Assembly: GCA_900467685.1 (NCBI GenBank)
Contig: UBQX01000018.1
Span: 1 to 64,000 of the forward strand
Source: Hyphomicrobiales bacterium
GTDB lineage: Bacteria; Pseudomonadota; Alphaproteobacteria; Rhizobiales; Rhizobiaceae
Direction: 5' to 3'
DNA: 64,000 nucleotides
A program made the translations under genes and the position numbers. The notes beneath the pieces are model-generated. The model saw only the letters and a program-made list of their open reading frames with translations, ran no database searches and was not told where the DNA came from. Below, one piece after another: positions 1 to 8,643 of the stretch (the first letter of the stretch is position 1; each line of letters begins with the position of its first letter).

Positions 1-152
1 CGCGCCGCGATCTCGTCGATACGCGCGCCGGAAAGCCCGTTCTGCGAAAACTCCTCCAGCGCCACCGTGAGGATATCGCGACGCACTCCTTCGGGGTCCC
101 GCACAGAAGGCTTGGCCTCCTTCGACTTTGTCACCTCAGCCGCTTCTCTCAT
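1..152 (-). CDS. TetR-family regulator, N-terminal part (cut by window start)
   Basis: Only the first 50 or so codons are in the window; the rest lies beyond position 1. After a short charged leader the translation reads RRDILTVALEEFSQNGLSGA followed by RIDEIA, the first helix and start of the helix-turn-helix of a TetR/AcrR repressor. The ATG at 150-152 (minus strand) follows a GGGGGAG ribosome-binding site 5 bases upstream, which supports this start. It lies on the same strand as, and 167 bp downstream of, the phosphoribosyltransferase gene, so it may control the purine-related genes beside it (inference). The ligand-binding domain is not visible, so the effector cannot be guessed. Confidence 0.8.
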   Translation of the reverse strand, partial: MREAAEVTKSKEAKPSVRDPEGVRRDILTVALEEFSQNGLSGARIDEIAA

Positions 153-196
153 CAATACTCCCCCGAAGCGGCACAAATGCCGGCCTCGGCCTCCAG

Positions 197-212
197 TTAA
201 CCAACCAGTACA
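197..212. promoter_or_regulatory. possible TetR operator in front of the TetR gene
   Basis: The sequence TTAACCAACCAGTACA lies 45 bp upstream of the TetR start codon. It resembles, imperfectly, the TTGACCA-N2-TGGTCAA site of RutR-type TetR regulators: the left half matches well and the right half poorly. Position and partial similarity are the only support. The rest of 153-319 shows no gene. Confidence 0.2.
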
Positions 213-319
213 TAACGCAGGAAAGGATGGCAATATGGCATATCGCGAGACCCGCCGGCAGCCGGTCCCCATGCAGACGTCGATTGCAACCGCCTACCCT
301 GCAACAGATGCGCCGACAG

Positions 320-1021
320 TCAGAACCATCCGCCAGTCTCGCCCTGTCGTAGCATCGGAGTTTTGAAAACCCCTCGCACGCGATCGATCATATGCGGCAT
401 CTCGTCCTGGAGCGCTGCCTGCCATCGCATCGTTTGCAACATGGCTGCACCGACGGCGACGGGCTCGACGTCGATCAATCGCATCAGGCGGAGACCAGCC
501 AGGATGGACGCGCCGCTGCTGATCACATCATCAACCAGCAGAACGCGCCTGCCCTTGAGAAGCGGCAGCATGCGCGGATCTATAAACAGGCGTTTCTCAT
601 GCCCAGGACTGGTAATGGAAGACAGCGCTACGGAAAGCTCCTCGCGATACCAGAACTTGCGCGATGTTCCGAGCGGCACATAACGGGCGTGGCCGAGCTT
701 TGCCGCAAGGGCGGCCGCCAACGTCAGGCCGAGGGTTGGCAGACCGACGACGATTTCGGGTTTCAGATCCTCCACCTGCCCGGCCAGAAGCGCCGCAAGC
801 CGATCGAGAACCGCAAAGCTCGCCTGGTTGATGATGAGCGACGCCAGAGCGTGCTTCCCATCAGCCAGAGGCCTGATGGGAAGCCGCAATTCGCCGCCAT
901 CCGGCAGTCTTGCCGGATAGAAATTGGAGAACCCCTGCTGCGGCTGAAGTTCGTGGGTCCCCGCAGGCGCGATTTCCTGCCAGAACTCATGGGGCTGAAT
1001 GTCATCAGAGGAAGGGTTCAT
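320..1021 (-). CDS. phosphoribosyltransferase (purine-type PRTase)
   Basis: A 233-aa cytoplasmic PRTase-fold protein. The PRPP-binding signature RVLLVDDVISSGAS is at residues 159-172, with the two acidic residues and small loop residues of type I phosphoribosyltransferases. GLPTLG at 93-98 is the PPi loop region. The segment ARYVPLGTSRKFWY (112-125) is the flexible-loop area seen in adenine/xanthine-type enzymes. It would convert a free nucleobase plus PRPP into the nucleotide. It is divergent from the amidohydrolase at 1141, and nucleoside hydrolase and adenine deaminase genes follow on the other strand, so a purine base (hypoxanthine, guanine or adenine) is the likely substrate; the exact base is not determined. 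The start at 1021 gives a normal family length, but its ribosome-binding site is weak. Confidence 0.75.
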   Translation of the reverse strand: MNPSSDDIQPHEFWQEIAPAGTHELQPQQGFSNFYPARLPDGGELRLPIRPLADGKHALASLIINQASFAVLDRLAALLAGQVEDLKPEIVVGLPTLGLTLAAALAAKLGHARYVPLGTSRKFWYREELSVALSSITSPGHEKRLFIDPRMLPLLKGRRVLLVDDVISSGASILAGLRLMRLIDVEPVAVGAAMLQTMRWQAALQDEMPHMIDRVRGVFKTPMLRQGETGGWF

Positions 1022-1140
1022 CGGGTCCGGCGGGGTTGAAACGAAAAAGGCCTGTCGCTACGCTCATTGCAAGCCTGCATTCATGCCAAGCTTCCTCGCT
1101 CCGTGCAACACGGCTCCGCGCCAGAACCAGCAGCATTTCC

Positions 1141-2301
1141 ATGGACCTATCCGAACAAGACCTGCACGACCTGATCGAGCTCCGCCACGATCTCCACAGC
1201 CATCCGGAACTCGGCTTCGAGGAGGAACGCACGAGCGGCATCGTGGCGCGCCTGCTGGAAGAGGCCGGCATCGAGGTTCATCGCGGCCTGGGCGGCACGG
1301 GCGTCGTCGGCACGCTGCGGGTCGGCAACGGTCCGCGCGCAATCGGTCTGCGGGCCGACATGGATGCGCTGGCCATGCCGGAGCGCGCCGAGCGGCCTTA
1401 TACATCGCGCATCCCCGGCAAGATGCATGCCTGCGGCCATGACGGGCATACGGTGCTGTTGCTGGGTGCGGCCCGTGAACTCGCCCGCACACGCAATTTC
1501 TCCGGCACCGTGCATTTCATCTTCCAGCCGGCGGAAGAGGGCCGGGGCGGCGCGAAACGCATGGTGGATGAAGGTTTCTTCGACCTCTTTCCCTGCGACG
1601 CGGTCTACGGCCTGCACAACATGCCGGGCCTCGCCACTGACGAAATGGCGGTCGTCGCCGGGCCGCAGCTTGCCTCCTCCGACAGCTGGACGGTGACCTT
1701 CCGGGGCATCGGCACGCATGGCGCCAAGCCGCATCTGGGCAAGGACCCGGTGACGGCTGCCGGTCATTTCCTGACGGCGCTCCAGACCATCGTCGGCCGC
1801 GTCGTCGATCCGCTTCAGCCGGCCGTCGTCAGCGCCTGTTCGGTCCAGGCCGGCAACCCGGATGCGTTGAACGTCATTCCGGATACGGTGGAGATCGGCG
1901 GCACGGCACGCGCCTATTCTGCCCTCGTGCGGGACCAGCTGGAGGCGGAAATCGGACGGCTGGCTCAGGGCGTTGCGACCATGTTCGGCATCGCTGCCGA
2001 TTACCGGTTCCTTCGGCGCATCCCGCCCGTGATCAACGATCCGGATACCACGCGTCGCGCGCTGGCAGCGGCGACGGCCGCCTGCGGCGCGAAGGTGCGG
2101 ACGGATTTTCCACCCTCAACGGCGGGCGACGACTTTGCCTTCTTCTCGCAAACGGTCCCCGGCGCCTATGTCTGGCTGGGCAACGGCCCGGCGGTGGACG
2201 GTGCGCTGCACCACAACAGCGGTTACGATTTCAACGATGCGGCAATCGAAACAGGTGTTCGATTTTGGGCAACACTGGTGCAGCAGGAATTGACCCCGTG
2301 A
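1141..2301 (+). CDS. M20-family amidohydrolase (hippurate hydrolase/N-acyl amino acid amidohydrolase type)
   Basis: A 386-aa metal-dependent hydrolase. ACGHDGH at 97-103 and EEGRGG at 132-137 are the di-metal ligands and catalytic glutamates of the M20D group; HNMPG at 159-163 supplies another histidine, and GIGTHGAKPH lies in the dimerisation domain. No signal peptide, so cytoplasmic. M20D enzymes cleave N-acyl or indole-acetyl amino acid amide bonds. The reading frame is open further upstream, but homology starts at MDLSEQDLHDLIELRHDLHS, so 1141 is preferred; no good ribosome-binding site is visible there. It is followed by a 170-bp gap and a PotD-type importer and may be co-regulated with it. 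The substrate is unknown. Confidence 0.8.
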   Translation: MDLSEQDLHDLIELRHDLHSHPELGFEEERTSGIVARLLEEAGIEVHRGLGGTGVVGTLRVGNGPRAIGLRADMDALAMPERAERPYTSRIPGKMHACGHDGHTVLLLGAARELARTRNFSGTVHFIFQPAEEGRGGAKRMVDEGFFDLFPCDAVYGLHNMPGLATDEMAVVAGPQLASSDSWTVTFRGIGTHGAKPHLGKDPVTAAGHFLTALQTIVGRVVDPLQPAVVSACSVQAGNPDALNVIPDTVEIGGTARAYSALVRDQLEAEIGRLAQGVATMFGIAADYRFLRRIPPVINDPDTTRRALAAATAACGAKVRTDFPPSTAGDDFAFFSQTVPGAYVWLGNGPAVDGALHHNSGYDFNDAAIETGVRFWATLVQQELTP

Positions 2302-2342
2302 AAACACGGTATTTCCAGCAAAGCCAAGGTTTGCAATCATGT

Positions 2343-2404
2343 TTGTTCGTGCAGGAATGTGCACACTTGAACAAGAATCAACGCGTGTTTCGCGGTTGCG
2401 AAAC
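2343..2404. promoter_or_regulatory. inverted repeats in the leader of the importer operon
   Basis: In the 170-bp gap before the binding-protein gene are two inverted repeats: TTGTTC (2343-2348) with GAACAA (2369-2374), and GTTTCGC (2387-2393) with GCGAAAC (2398-2404, loop GGTT). A CATAAT hexamer at 2417-2422 could be a -10 element just downstream. This suggests a promoter with an operator; the cognate regulator is not known, though the TetR at the window start is a candidate. Confidence 0.3.
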
Positions 2405-2471
2405 AGAATCTGCGGTCATAATCTACCCGCTGAAAAAAATGATCATTGACGAAACAAAGGGGAACAGTTCG

Positions 2472-3506
2472 ATGACAATTTCCACCCTCCGCCGGCTTTC
2501 TGCCGCCACGCTTCTGCTGGCCGGCTTTGCTGCACCCGCCTTCGCGGCCGACACGCTGACGATTTCCTGGTGGGGCTATAATGGCGACAAGCTCAACGCC
2601 AACATCATCGAGCCCTTCAAGAAGATCTGCGGCTGCGAAATCGCCTTCGAGACCGGCAACAATGCCGACCGTCTCAACAAGCTGAAGGCACGCGGCGGCA
2701 AGGGCGTGGACGTGATCTTCCTCACCGACAGCTTCTCGCAGATCGGCATTCAGGAAGGCCTCTTCCAGAAGATCGATCCGAAGACGATCCCGAACGTCAA
2801 GGAACTCTACGATCTCGCCCAGGACCCGCAGGGCGGTTACGGCCCGGCCTACACGGTCGGCCGCATCGGCATCGTCTATGATTCGGCCAAGCTGAAGACG
2901 CCGATCACGTCCTGGAACGACCTGTGGCGCGAAGACCTGAAGAGCACCGTGTCGCTGCCGGGCATCACGACCACGGCCGGCCCGCTCGTCGTCCTGCGCG
3001 CCGCCGCCAAGGCCGGCGTCGATGCCTACAAGGATACCGACAAGACTTTCGAGGCGGTCAAGGCGCTGAAGCCGAATGTCGTGAAGAACTACAATACCGG
3101 CTCGGAACTGGTGAACCTGATCTCCACCGGCGAAGTCACCGTCTCGATCGCGCAGGACTTCACGCTTGGCTCGATCAAGAAGGCCGTGCCGACCATGACC
3201 TGGGCATCGCTTTCGGACGGCGATATCGCCACGCTGAACACGGTCAACATCCCGACCGGCTCGGAACATCCGGAACTGGCGCAGAAGTTCATCAACTTCC
3301 TGCTTTCCAAGGAAGTCCAGCAGATCGAAGCCGAACAGGCCGTCGATGCGCCGGTCAACAAGGGCGTCACGCTGACGCCGGACCAGGCAAAGATCTGGAC
3401 CTATGGCCCGGAAGCCATCGGCAAGCTCAACCGCGTCGCCTATGACAAGCTGAATGCGGTGAAGACGGACTGGATCGACCGCTGGAACGAAATCTTCGGC
3501 ATGTGA
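2472..3506 (+). CDS. ABC importer solute-binding protein, PotD/spermidine-putrescine type
   Basis: A 344-aa periplasmic protein. The signal peptide (residues 1 to about 25, ending APAFA) is followed by DTLTISWWGYN, the usual first strand of the PotD/extracellular binding protein family 1 group. The ATG at 2472 follows AAAGGGG, giving a clear ribosome-binding site; an in-frame extension upstream lacks a signal sequence and was rejected. It heads an operon with two permeases and an ATPase. Relatives carry polyamines, but related systems carry other small cations, and the downstream nucleoside hydrolase and adenine deaminases point to a purine-containing ligand (inference). Confidence 0.85.
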   Translation: MTISTLRRLSAATLLLAGFAAPAFAADTLTISWWGYNGDKLNANIIEPFKKICGCEIAFETGNNADRLNKLKARGGKGVDVIFLTDSFSQIGIQEGLFQKIDPKTIPNVKELYDLAQDPQGGYGPAYTVGRIGIVYDSAKLKTPITSWNDLWREDLKSTVSLPGITTTAGPLVVLRAAAKAGVDAYKDTDKTFEAVKALKPNVVKNYNTGSELVNLISTGEVTVSIAQDFTLGSIKKAVPTMTWASLSDGDIATLNTVNIPTGSEHPELAQKFINFLLSKEVQQIEAEQAVDAPVNKGVTLTPDQAKIWTYGPEAIGKLNRVAYDKLNAVKTDWIDRWNEIFGM

Positions 3507-3529
3507 GGGCCTGAGGCCAGCACAACATG

Positions 3530-3588
3530 CGCGCCGCCTCGCTTGAGGTAGCGCGATTTCGCATCGGGGCAGGTTCTTGCCCCGGTGC
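3530..3588 (+). terminator. two stem-loops between binding-protein and permease genes
   Basis: First hairpin 3530-3555: CGCGC..CCTC pairs with GAGG..GCGCG around a GCTT loop. Second hairpin 3561-3588: an 11-bp stem, GCATCGGGGCA with TGCCCCGGTGC, around GGTTCT. There is no long T-tract, so these look like processing or 3'-protecting structures rather than a complete terminator, and would favour excess binding protein. Confidence 0.5.
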
Positions 3589-3612
3589 CATCCGGTTTGT
3601 GGATAGCGTCCG

Positions 3613-4437
3613 ATGAATACAATGCGAAAATGGAACCTGTCGCTTCCGGCGGCCCTGGCCGTCGTTCTGCTGCTGGTCGTGCCCGTGGTGGCGACGTTCA
3701 CTACGACGTTCACGCAGCCGCAGGGCGCGTTTGCTCCCTATCTCGCGTTCTTCAACAGCGGCTTCCGGCGCACGGTGCTCTGGCGCACGGTCGAGGTCGC
3801 GTTGATCACGACAGTCCTGTCGCTCGTCATCGGGTTTTTGACGGCCTATGTCATCTCCAAGGTGCCGGGCAAGGCGAAGAGCGTGATGATCATCGCCGCC
3901 GTCTTTCCGCTGCTGACCGGCGTCGTGGTGCGCTCCTTCGCCTGGATGATCATTCTCGGCAAGAACGGTATTCTCAATGATTTCCTGATCTGGACGGGCC
4001 TGATTGATGCGCCGCTCGCCATGCTCTACACCGAAGGCGCGGTGATCGTAGCCATGGTCTATCTCTTCGTACCGCTGATGATCCTGACCTTGGTCGGCGT
4101 GCTCGACAATATTCCGAAGGATGTCATCGAAGCCTCGATTTCGCTCGGAGCATCGCCCGCTTCCACCTTCCGGCAGGTCATCCTGCCGCTATCAGTGCCG
4201 GGCCTCATCGTCGGCGCGGTGCTGGTCTTCACCGGCAGCTTCACCTCCTATGCCACCCCGCAATTGCTCGGCGGCGAGCGGCAGATGATGATGGGCACAT
4301 TCCTCTACCAGCGCGCCATGGTGACCTTCGACTGGGTCGGCGCCTCGACGGTTGCCGCGATCATGGTCGTCGTCACCATCGCGATCGTGCTCGTCATGGG
4401 CCGCATCGCCCGCAAACTCAATCCCATGGCGGTGTGA
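3613..4437 (+). CDS. ABC importer permease, PotB type
   Basis: A 274-aa inner-membrane protein with about six hydrophobic segments. The cytoplasmic coupling loop reads EASISLGASPASTFRQVILP (an EAA motif), placing it among PotB/PotH-type permeases of the BPD_transp_1 family. It is 106 bp after the binding-protein gene, with stem-loops in between, and 3 bp before the partner permease. It should form the heterodimeric channel with the next gene product. Confidence 0.88.
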   Translation: MNTMRKWNLSLPAALAVVLLLVVPVVATFTTTFTQPQGAFAPYLAFFNSGFRRTVLWRTVEVALITTVLSLVIGFLTAYVISKVPGKAKSVMIIAAVFPLLTGVVVRSFAWMIILGKNGILNDFLIWTGLIDAPLAMLYTEGAVIVAMVYLFVPLMILTLVGVLDNIPKDVIEASISLGASPASTFRQVILPLSVPGLIVGAVLVFTGSFTSYATPQLLGGERQMMMGTFLYQRAMVTFDWVGASTVAAIMVVVTIAIVLVMGRIARKLNPMAV

Positions 4438-4440
4438 CCG

Positions 4441-5229
4441 ATGACCGACCGTATCCACCCGCTGCTTGCCGTTTTCGCCGGCCTCGTCTTCCTCTTCCTC
4501 GTCGGCCCGCTGGTCATCATGATCGGCGCGTCGCTGTCGGACACGAACTTCCTCACCTTCCCGCCGCGCGGGCTGACGCTGCACTGGTTTACCCACATCT
4601 TCGAGGTGACGGCCTTCAAGACGACGGCGATCACCAGTCTGGAACTGGCTTTTGCCGGCACGTTTCTGTCGCTCCTCTTCGGCATTCCGGCGGCCTATGC
4701 GCTGAACCGTTTTCGGGTCGAACTGCCTTCCTGGCTTTCCACCGTCTATGTCCTGCCGATCCTGATCCCGGAAATCGTTTTCGGCTTTTCGCTGATGAAA
4801 TCGGTGACAATCGACAGCGGTTTCCCGGTCTGGCTGACCCTGCTGATCGGCCATGCGCTGCTGGTGCTGCCCTATAGCGTGCGCGTCGTCAGCGCGAGCC
4901 TCGCCGCCTTCGATTTCTCGATCGAAGAGGCCGCGATCAGCCTCGGCTCGCCTCCACTGAAGACCTTCTTCACCATCGTTCTGCCCAATATCCGCGCCGG
5001 CGTGATTGCGGCCTTCATTCTGGCCTTCATCACCTCGATCAACGATGTGTCCGTCTCGCTCTTCCTGACCGGGCCGGGCATTTCGACGCTCCCCATCCAG
5101 ATCCTGGCCTATATGGAGCAGTTCTTCGATCCCACCATGGCCGCCGTCTCCGTGCTTCTCATGCTGCTGACCGTCGGCGTGATGGCCATTGTCGAGGCGA
5201 CGCTGGGCCTCACCTTCCTGACGAAATAG
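4441..5229 (+). CDS. ABC importer permease, PotC type
   Basis: A 262-aa inner-membrane permease with an EAA loop EEAAISLGSPPLKTFFTIVL and the long periplasmic N-terminal segment typical of PotC/PotI proteins. It follows the first permease after 3 bp and precedes the ATPase by 7 bp, so the three are surely translated from one message. It is the second half of the transport channel. Confidence 0.88.
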   Translation: MTDRIHPLLAVFAGLVFLFLVGPLVIMIGASLSDTNFLTFPPRGLTLHWFTHIFEVTAFKTTAITSLELAFAGTFLSLLFGIPAAYALNRFRVELPSWLSTVYVLPILIPEIVFGFSLMKSVTIDSGFPVWLTLLIGHALLVLPYSVRVVSASLAAFDFSIEEAAISLGSPPLKTFFTIVLPNIRAGVIAAFILAFITSINDVSVSLFLTGPGISTLPIQILAYMEQFFDPTMAAVSVLLMLLTVGVMAIVEATLGLTFLTK

Positions 5230-5236
5230 GTAGACC

Positions 5237-6295
5237 GTGACCGTATCGCTCGACATTGACAATATCGCCGCCCATTACGGCTCGACGCAGGTCCTGAAGG
5301 ACCTTTCGCTTTCGGTGAAGGCGGGGGAACTCGTCTCGCTGCTCGGCTCGTCCGGCTGCGGCAAGACGACGACGCTGCGGCTGGTGGCGGGCTTCCTCAC
5401 CCCCACCAGTGGCACGATCCGGCTTGGCGACCGCGACCTGACGCGCCTGCCGGCGCATCAGCGCGACATCGGCCTCGTTTTCCAGAACTATGCGCTGTTT
5501 CCGCACCTGAGCGTTCTCGACAACGTCGCCTTCGGGTTGAAGCAACGCAAGATCGAGCCGGCCGAGCGGACGCGGCGCGCAAAAGCCATGCTGGAGCGCG
5601 TCGGGCTTGCCGACTTCGCCGACCGGCTTCCGGGCGCGCTCTCGGGCGGGCAGAAGCAGCGCGTGGCGCTCGCCCGCGCGCTGGTCATCGAGCCGCCGCT
5701 TCTGATGTTCGACGAGCCGCTCTCCAATCTCGATGCGAAGCTGCGCGTCGACATGCGTGTCGAAATCCGCAAGCTCCAGCGCGCCAACGGCACGACCTCA
5801 CTTTATGTCACGCACGATCAGGAGGAGGCCTTCTCGATCTCGGACCGCGTCGCCATCATGAATGCCGGGCGGATCATGCAGCTCGACACGCCGGAAGTTC
5901 TCTACCAGCGCCCGGCCAATGCTTTCGTCGCCCGCTTCGTCGGCTTCGAAAACCTGATCCCGATGGTGGTCAAGGCGCGCGAGAATGGTGCCCTCTCGGC
6001 GGAGGCGCCGGGCGGCGCGCTCCTGCAGCTCTCCGAGGCAGAGTTTGGGCCGATCCCGGATCGCTTCGTGCTTGCCACGCGCGCCGATGGACTTTTGGTC
6101 CAGCGCGAGGGCGCCGGCATTCCGGTAGAACTCGGCCTGCGCACCTATCTCGGCCGCGCTTATCAATACCAGACCACCAGCGTGGCCGGCGATCTCATCG
6201 CCAATGGCAGCCTCAGTGAGCCATTCTCTCCCGGAGACCGCGCCGTACTTGTGCCGAAGCCCGAACAGTGCTGCATCCTGAAACCGGAAGCGTGA
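5237..6295 (+). CDS. ABC importer ATP-binding protein, PotA type
   Basis: A 352-aa ATPase. Walker A GSSGCGKTT at about 37-45, Q-loop in VFQNYALFP, signature LSGGQ at about 135-139, Walker B LLMFDEP at about 155-161 and switch His in VTHDQEEA. A C-terminal TOBE-like region after residue 235 fits the PotA/FbpC group. The start codon is GTG at 5237. It energises the two permeases encoded just upstream. Confidence 0.88.
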   Translation: MTVSLDIDNIAAHYGSTQVLKDLSLSVKAGELVSLLGSSGCGKTTTLRLVAGFLTPTSGTIRLGDRDLTRLPAHQRDIGLVFQNYALFPHLSVLDNVAFGLKQRKIEPAERTRRAKAMLERVGLADFADRLPGALSGGQKQRVALARALVIEPPLLMFDEPLSNLDAKLRVDMRVEIRKLQRANGTTSLYVTHDQEEAFSISDRVAIMNAGRIMQLDTPEVLYQRPANAFVARFVGFENLIPMVVKARENGALSAEAPGGALLQLSEAEFGPIPDRFVLATRADGLLVQREGAGIPVELGLRTYLGRAYQYQTTSVAGDLIANGSLSEPFSPGDRAVLVPKPEQCCILKPEA

Positions 6296-6306
6296 AGGCT
6301 GAGACG

Positions 6307-7710
6307 ATGACGACGACATCCGAAGTACTGGAAAAAGCCCTTGCTCAGGCCGACGCGTCGCTCGATACCAATCTGGAGCGGCTGTTCCAGCTGATCCGCA
6401 TCCCGAGCGTCTCGACCGATCCGGCCTACAAGGCCGATTGCCGCCGCGCTGCCGAATGGCTGGCCGCCGATCTCGCCTCCATTGGCTTCGACGCCTCCGT
6501 GCGCGATACGATCGGCCATCCGATGGTCGTCGGCCATCGCAAGACGGGTGAACGCCCGCATGTGCTCTTCTACGGCCATTACGACGTGCAGCCGGTCGAT
6601 CCGCTGGCGCTCTGGGAAAGCGATCCGTTCGAACCGGTCTTGAAGCCGCTTCCCAACGGCGACACGGCCATCGTCGCGCGCGGTGCCTCCGACGACAAGG
6701 GCCAGTTGATGACCTTCGTGGAGGCCTGCCGCGTCTGGATGGCCGTGACCGGCGAGCTGCCGCTCGACGTCAGCATCCTCTTCGAAGGGGAGGAGGAAAG
6801 CGGCAGCGCCAGCCTCGGACCTTTCCTCGATGCAACTGCGCAGGAATTGAAGACCGACACGGTTCTCGTCTGCGACACCGACATGTGGGACCACGATACG
6901 CCGGCGATCACCACCATGTTGCGCGGCCTTGTCGGACAGGAGATCGAGATTTCCTGCGCCGACCGCGATCTCCACTCCGGCATGTTCGGCAATGCGGCGC
7001 GCAATGCGCTTCAGGTCATGGGCGATGTGATTGCGAGCGTGCGCAAGCCGGACGGCTCCTGCGCCGTGCCCGGCTTTTATGACGGGGTGAAGCCTCTGCC
7101 GGAGGACGTGAAGGCGCAATGGCAGCGGCTGCCTTTCGATGAGAAGGCCTTTCTCTCCGATATCGGGCTTTCCATTCCCGCCGGCGAGGACGGCTATTCG
7201 GTGCTCGAACAGGTCTGGGCGCGGCCGAGCTGCGAGATCAACGGGCTCTGGGGCGGATACATGGAGCCGGGCTTCAAGACCGTCATTCCCGCAAAAGCCC
7301 ATGCCAAAGTCTCCTTCCGCCTCGTCGCGGGACAGGACCCGCAGCGCATTCGCGACGCCTTTCAGGCCCATGTCCGGGCGCAGATCCCCGCCGATTGCTC
7401 GGTCACGTTCAAGGATCACGGCCTGTCGCCCGCCGTCGCCATGCCCATCGACAGCCCGCGCCTGAAGGCCTCGCTCAAGGCGCTGAGCGAGGAGTGGGAG
7501 ACCGAGGCCGCCGTTGCCGGCACGGGCGGCTCGATCCCGATCATCGGCGAATTCCAGCGAAGGCTGGGTGCGAATGCGCTGCTGATCGGCTTCGGCCGCT
7601 TCGACAACCGTATCCATAGCCCGAACGAGAAATACGACCTCTCCAGCTATCGCAAGGGCATCCGCTCGTGGATCCGTATCCTTGCGGCCCTTGCCGATGT
7701 GAAAGCCTGA
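6307..7710 (+). CDS. M20-family peptidase/deacylase (dipeptidase-like)
   Basis: A 467-aa metallohydrolase of the ArgE/DapE/CPG2 family. The metal-binding segments are YGHYDVQP (H91, D93), GASDDKG (127-132), GEEESGS (161-167, general-base Glu) and CDTD (189-192). No signal peptide. It begins 11 bp after the transporter ATPase and is 9 bp before the nucleoside hydrolase, so it is part of the same operon. The family cleaves dipeptides or N-acyl amino acids; here it may remove an amide-linked group from an imported nucleoside or polyamine conjugate, which is inference from context only. It differs in subfamily from the M20 protein at 1141. Confidence 0.8.
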   Translation: MTTTSEVLEKALAQADASLDTNLERLFQLIRIPSVSTDPAYKADCRRAAEWLAADLASIGFDASVRDTIGHPMVVGHRKTGERPHVLFYGHYDVQPVDPLALWESDPFEPVLKPLPNGDTAIVARGASDDKGQLMTFVEACRVWMAVTGELPLDVSILFEGEEESGSASLGPFLDATAQELKTDTVLVCDTDMWDHDTPAITTMLRGLVGQEIEISCADRDLHSGMFGNAARNALQVMGDVIASVRKPDGSCAVPGFYDGVKPLPEDVKAQWQRLPFDEKAFLSDIGLSIPAGEDGYSVLEQVWARPSCEINGLWGGYMEPGFKTVIPAKAHAKVSFRLVAGQDPQRIRDAFQAHVRAQIPADCSVTFKDHGLSPAVAMPIDSPRLKASLKALSEEWETEAAVAGTGGSIPIIGEFQRRLGANALLIGFGRFDNRIHSPNEKYDLSSYRKGIRSWIRILAALADVKA

Positions 7711-7719
7711 GGTGCCGCC

Positions 7720-8643
7720 ATGGGCGTTTGGATCGATACGGACCTCGGCTTTGACGATATCGCCGCCATCCTCGTGGTGCAGCATTCGCCGCTCGCCATC
7801 GCCGGCCTCTCGCTCGTCTTCGGCAACAGCCCGCTCGAACAGGTGATCCGCAATGCAGGCGGCGCGCGCGCCGCGTTCGGCTGGGATTTTCCGATCCATG
7901 TCGGCAGGGCGCTACCGGTTCTCAGCCCGCTTGAAACCGCGCAATCGATCCTTGGCGAGACCGGTATCCCGACTGCCGGGCGGACCCTGCCCGATGGACC
8001 GCTGCCCGAGGCGAGTGCCGCCTTCGATGCGCTCTCTCGCTGGCTGGAAACCAGCCCTGCCCCCCATCGCATTCTGGCGCTCGGCCCGCTGACCAACATC
8101 GCCGCGCTCGCGCTGGCGCGGCCGGAGCTTGCCGCCCGGATCGAAGATCTCGTCTGGATGGGCGGCGGCGTGACGAGCGGCAACCATACGGCCTCCGCCG
8201 AATTCAACGCGCTGGCCGACCCGGAAGCCGTTGCCATCGTGCTCGCGCATAAACTGCCGCTGCGCATGGTCGACCTCGACCTCTGCCGCAAGGTTCTGTT
8301 GCGGGAGGAGGACATCACGCCAGTGCGAACAGCCGGTGGAAGAAATGGCGAACTGCTCGCCGATTTCCTCACCGGCTTTCTCGATATCGGCCGCAAGCGC
8401 GGCCGCGCCGCCATGGCCTTTTACGATCCGGCCGCCGCCGCCGCCTTCGTGGCCGAAGAAATCGCCACCTTCACGCCGGCGCACATCGATATGGAACTGG
8501 CCGGACAGCTGACGCGCGGACGCACCGTCGTCGAAACACGCCCCGGCCGCGCGCCATTCAACGCGCATTTTGCCAGCAATATCGACAGCGAAGCCGCCCG
8601 CGCCATCATCTTCGGCGCTCTCATCAAGGAGGCCGCCCGATGA
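7720..8643 (+). CDS. inosine/uridine-preferring nucleoside hydrolase family protein
   Basis: A 307-aa protein with the Ca2+-binding N-terminus DTDLGFDD (residues 6-13, the DxDxxxDD signature), the LGPLTNIA core motif (121-128) and the EFNALADPEA segment that precedes a family metal/ribose contact. The family hydrolyses ribonucleosides to base plus ribose. The C-terminal active-site His-Asp pair of IU-nucleoside hydrolases reads Tyr-Asp here (Y235, D236 in FYDPAAA), so leaving-group activation may differ. Cytoplasmic. The gene shares four bases with the downstream adenine deaminase, suggesting coupled translation and a nucleoside-to-base-to-hypoxanthine sequence. Confidence 0.85.
   Translation: MGVWIDTDLGFDDIAAILVVQHSPLAIAGLSLVFGNSPLEQVIRNAGGARAAFGWDFPIHVGRALPVLSPLETAQSILGETGIPTAGRTLPDGPLPEASAAFDALSRWLETSPAPHRILALGPLTNIAALALARPELAARIEDLVWMGGGVTSGNHTASAEFNALADPEAVAIVLAHKLPLRMVDLDLCRKVLLREEDITPVRTAGGRNGELLADFLTGFLDIGRKRGRAAMAFYDPAAAAAFVAEEIATFTPAHIDMELAGQLTRGRTVVETRPGRAPFNAHFASNIDSEAARAIIFGALIKEAAR

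Noticed and set aside
2265-2471. Longer start for the PotD-type binding protein
   Set aside because: The extension puts about 70 charged residues before the signal peptide and covers inverted repeats that look regulatory.
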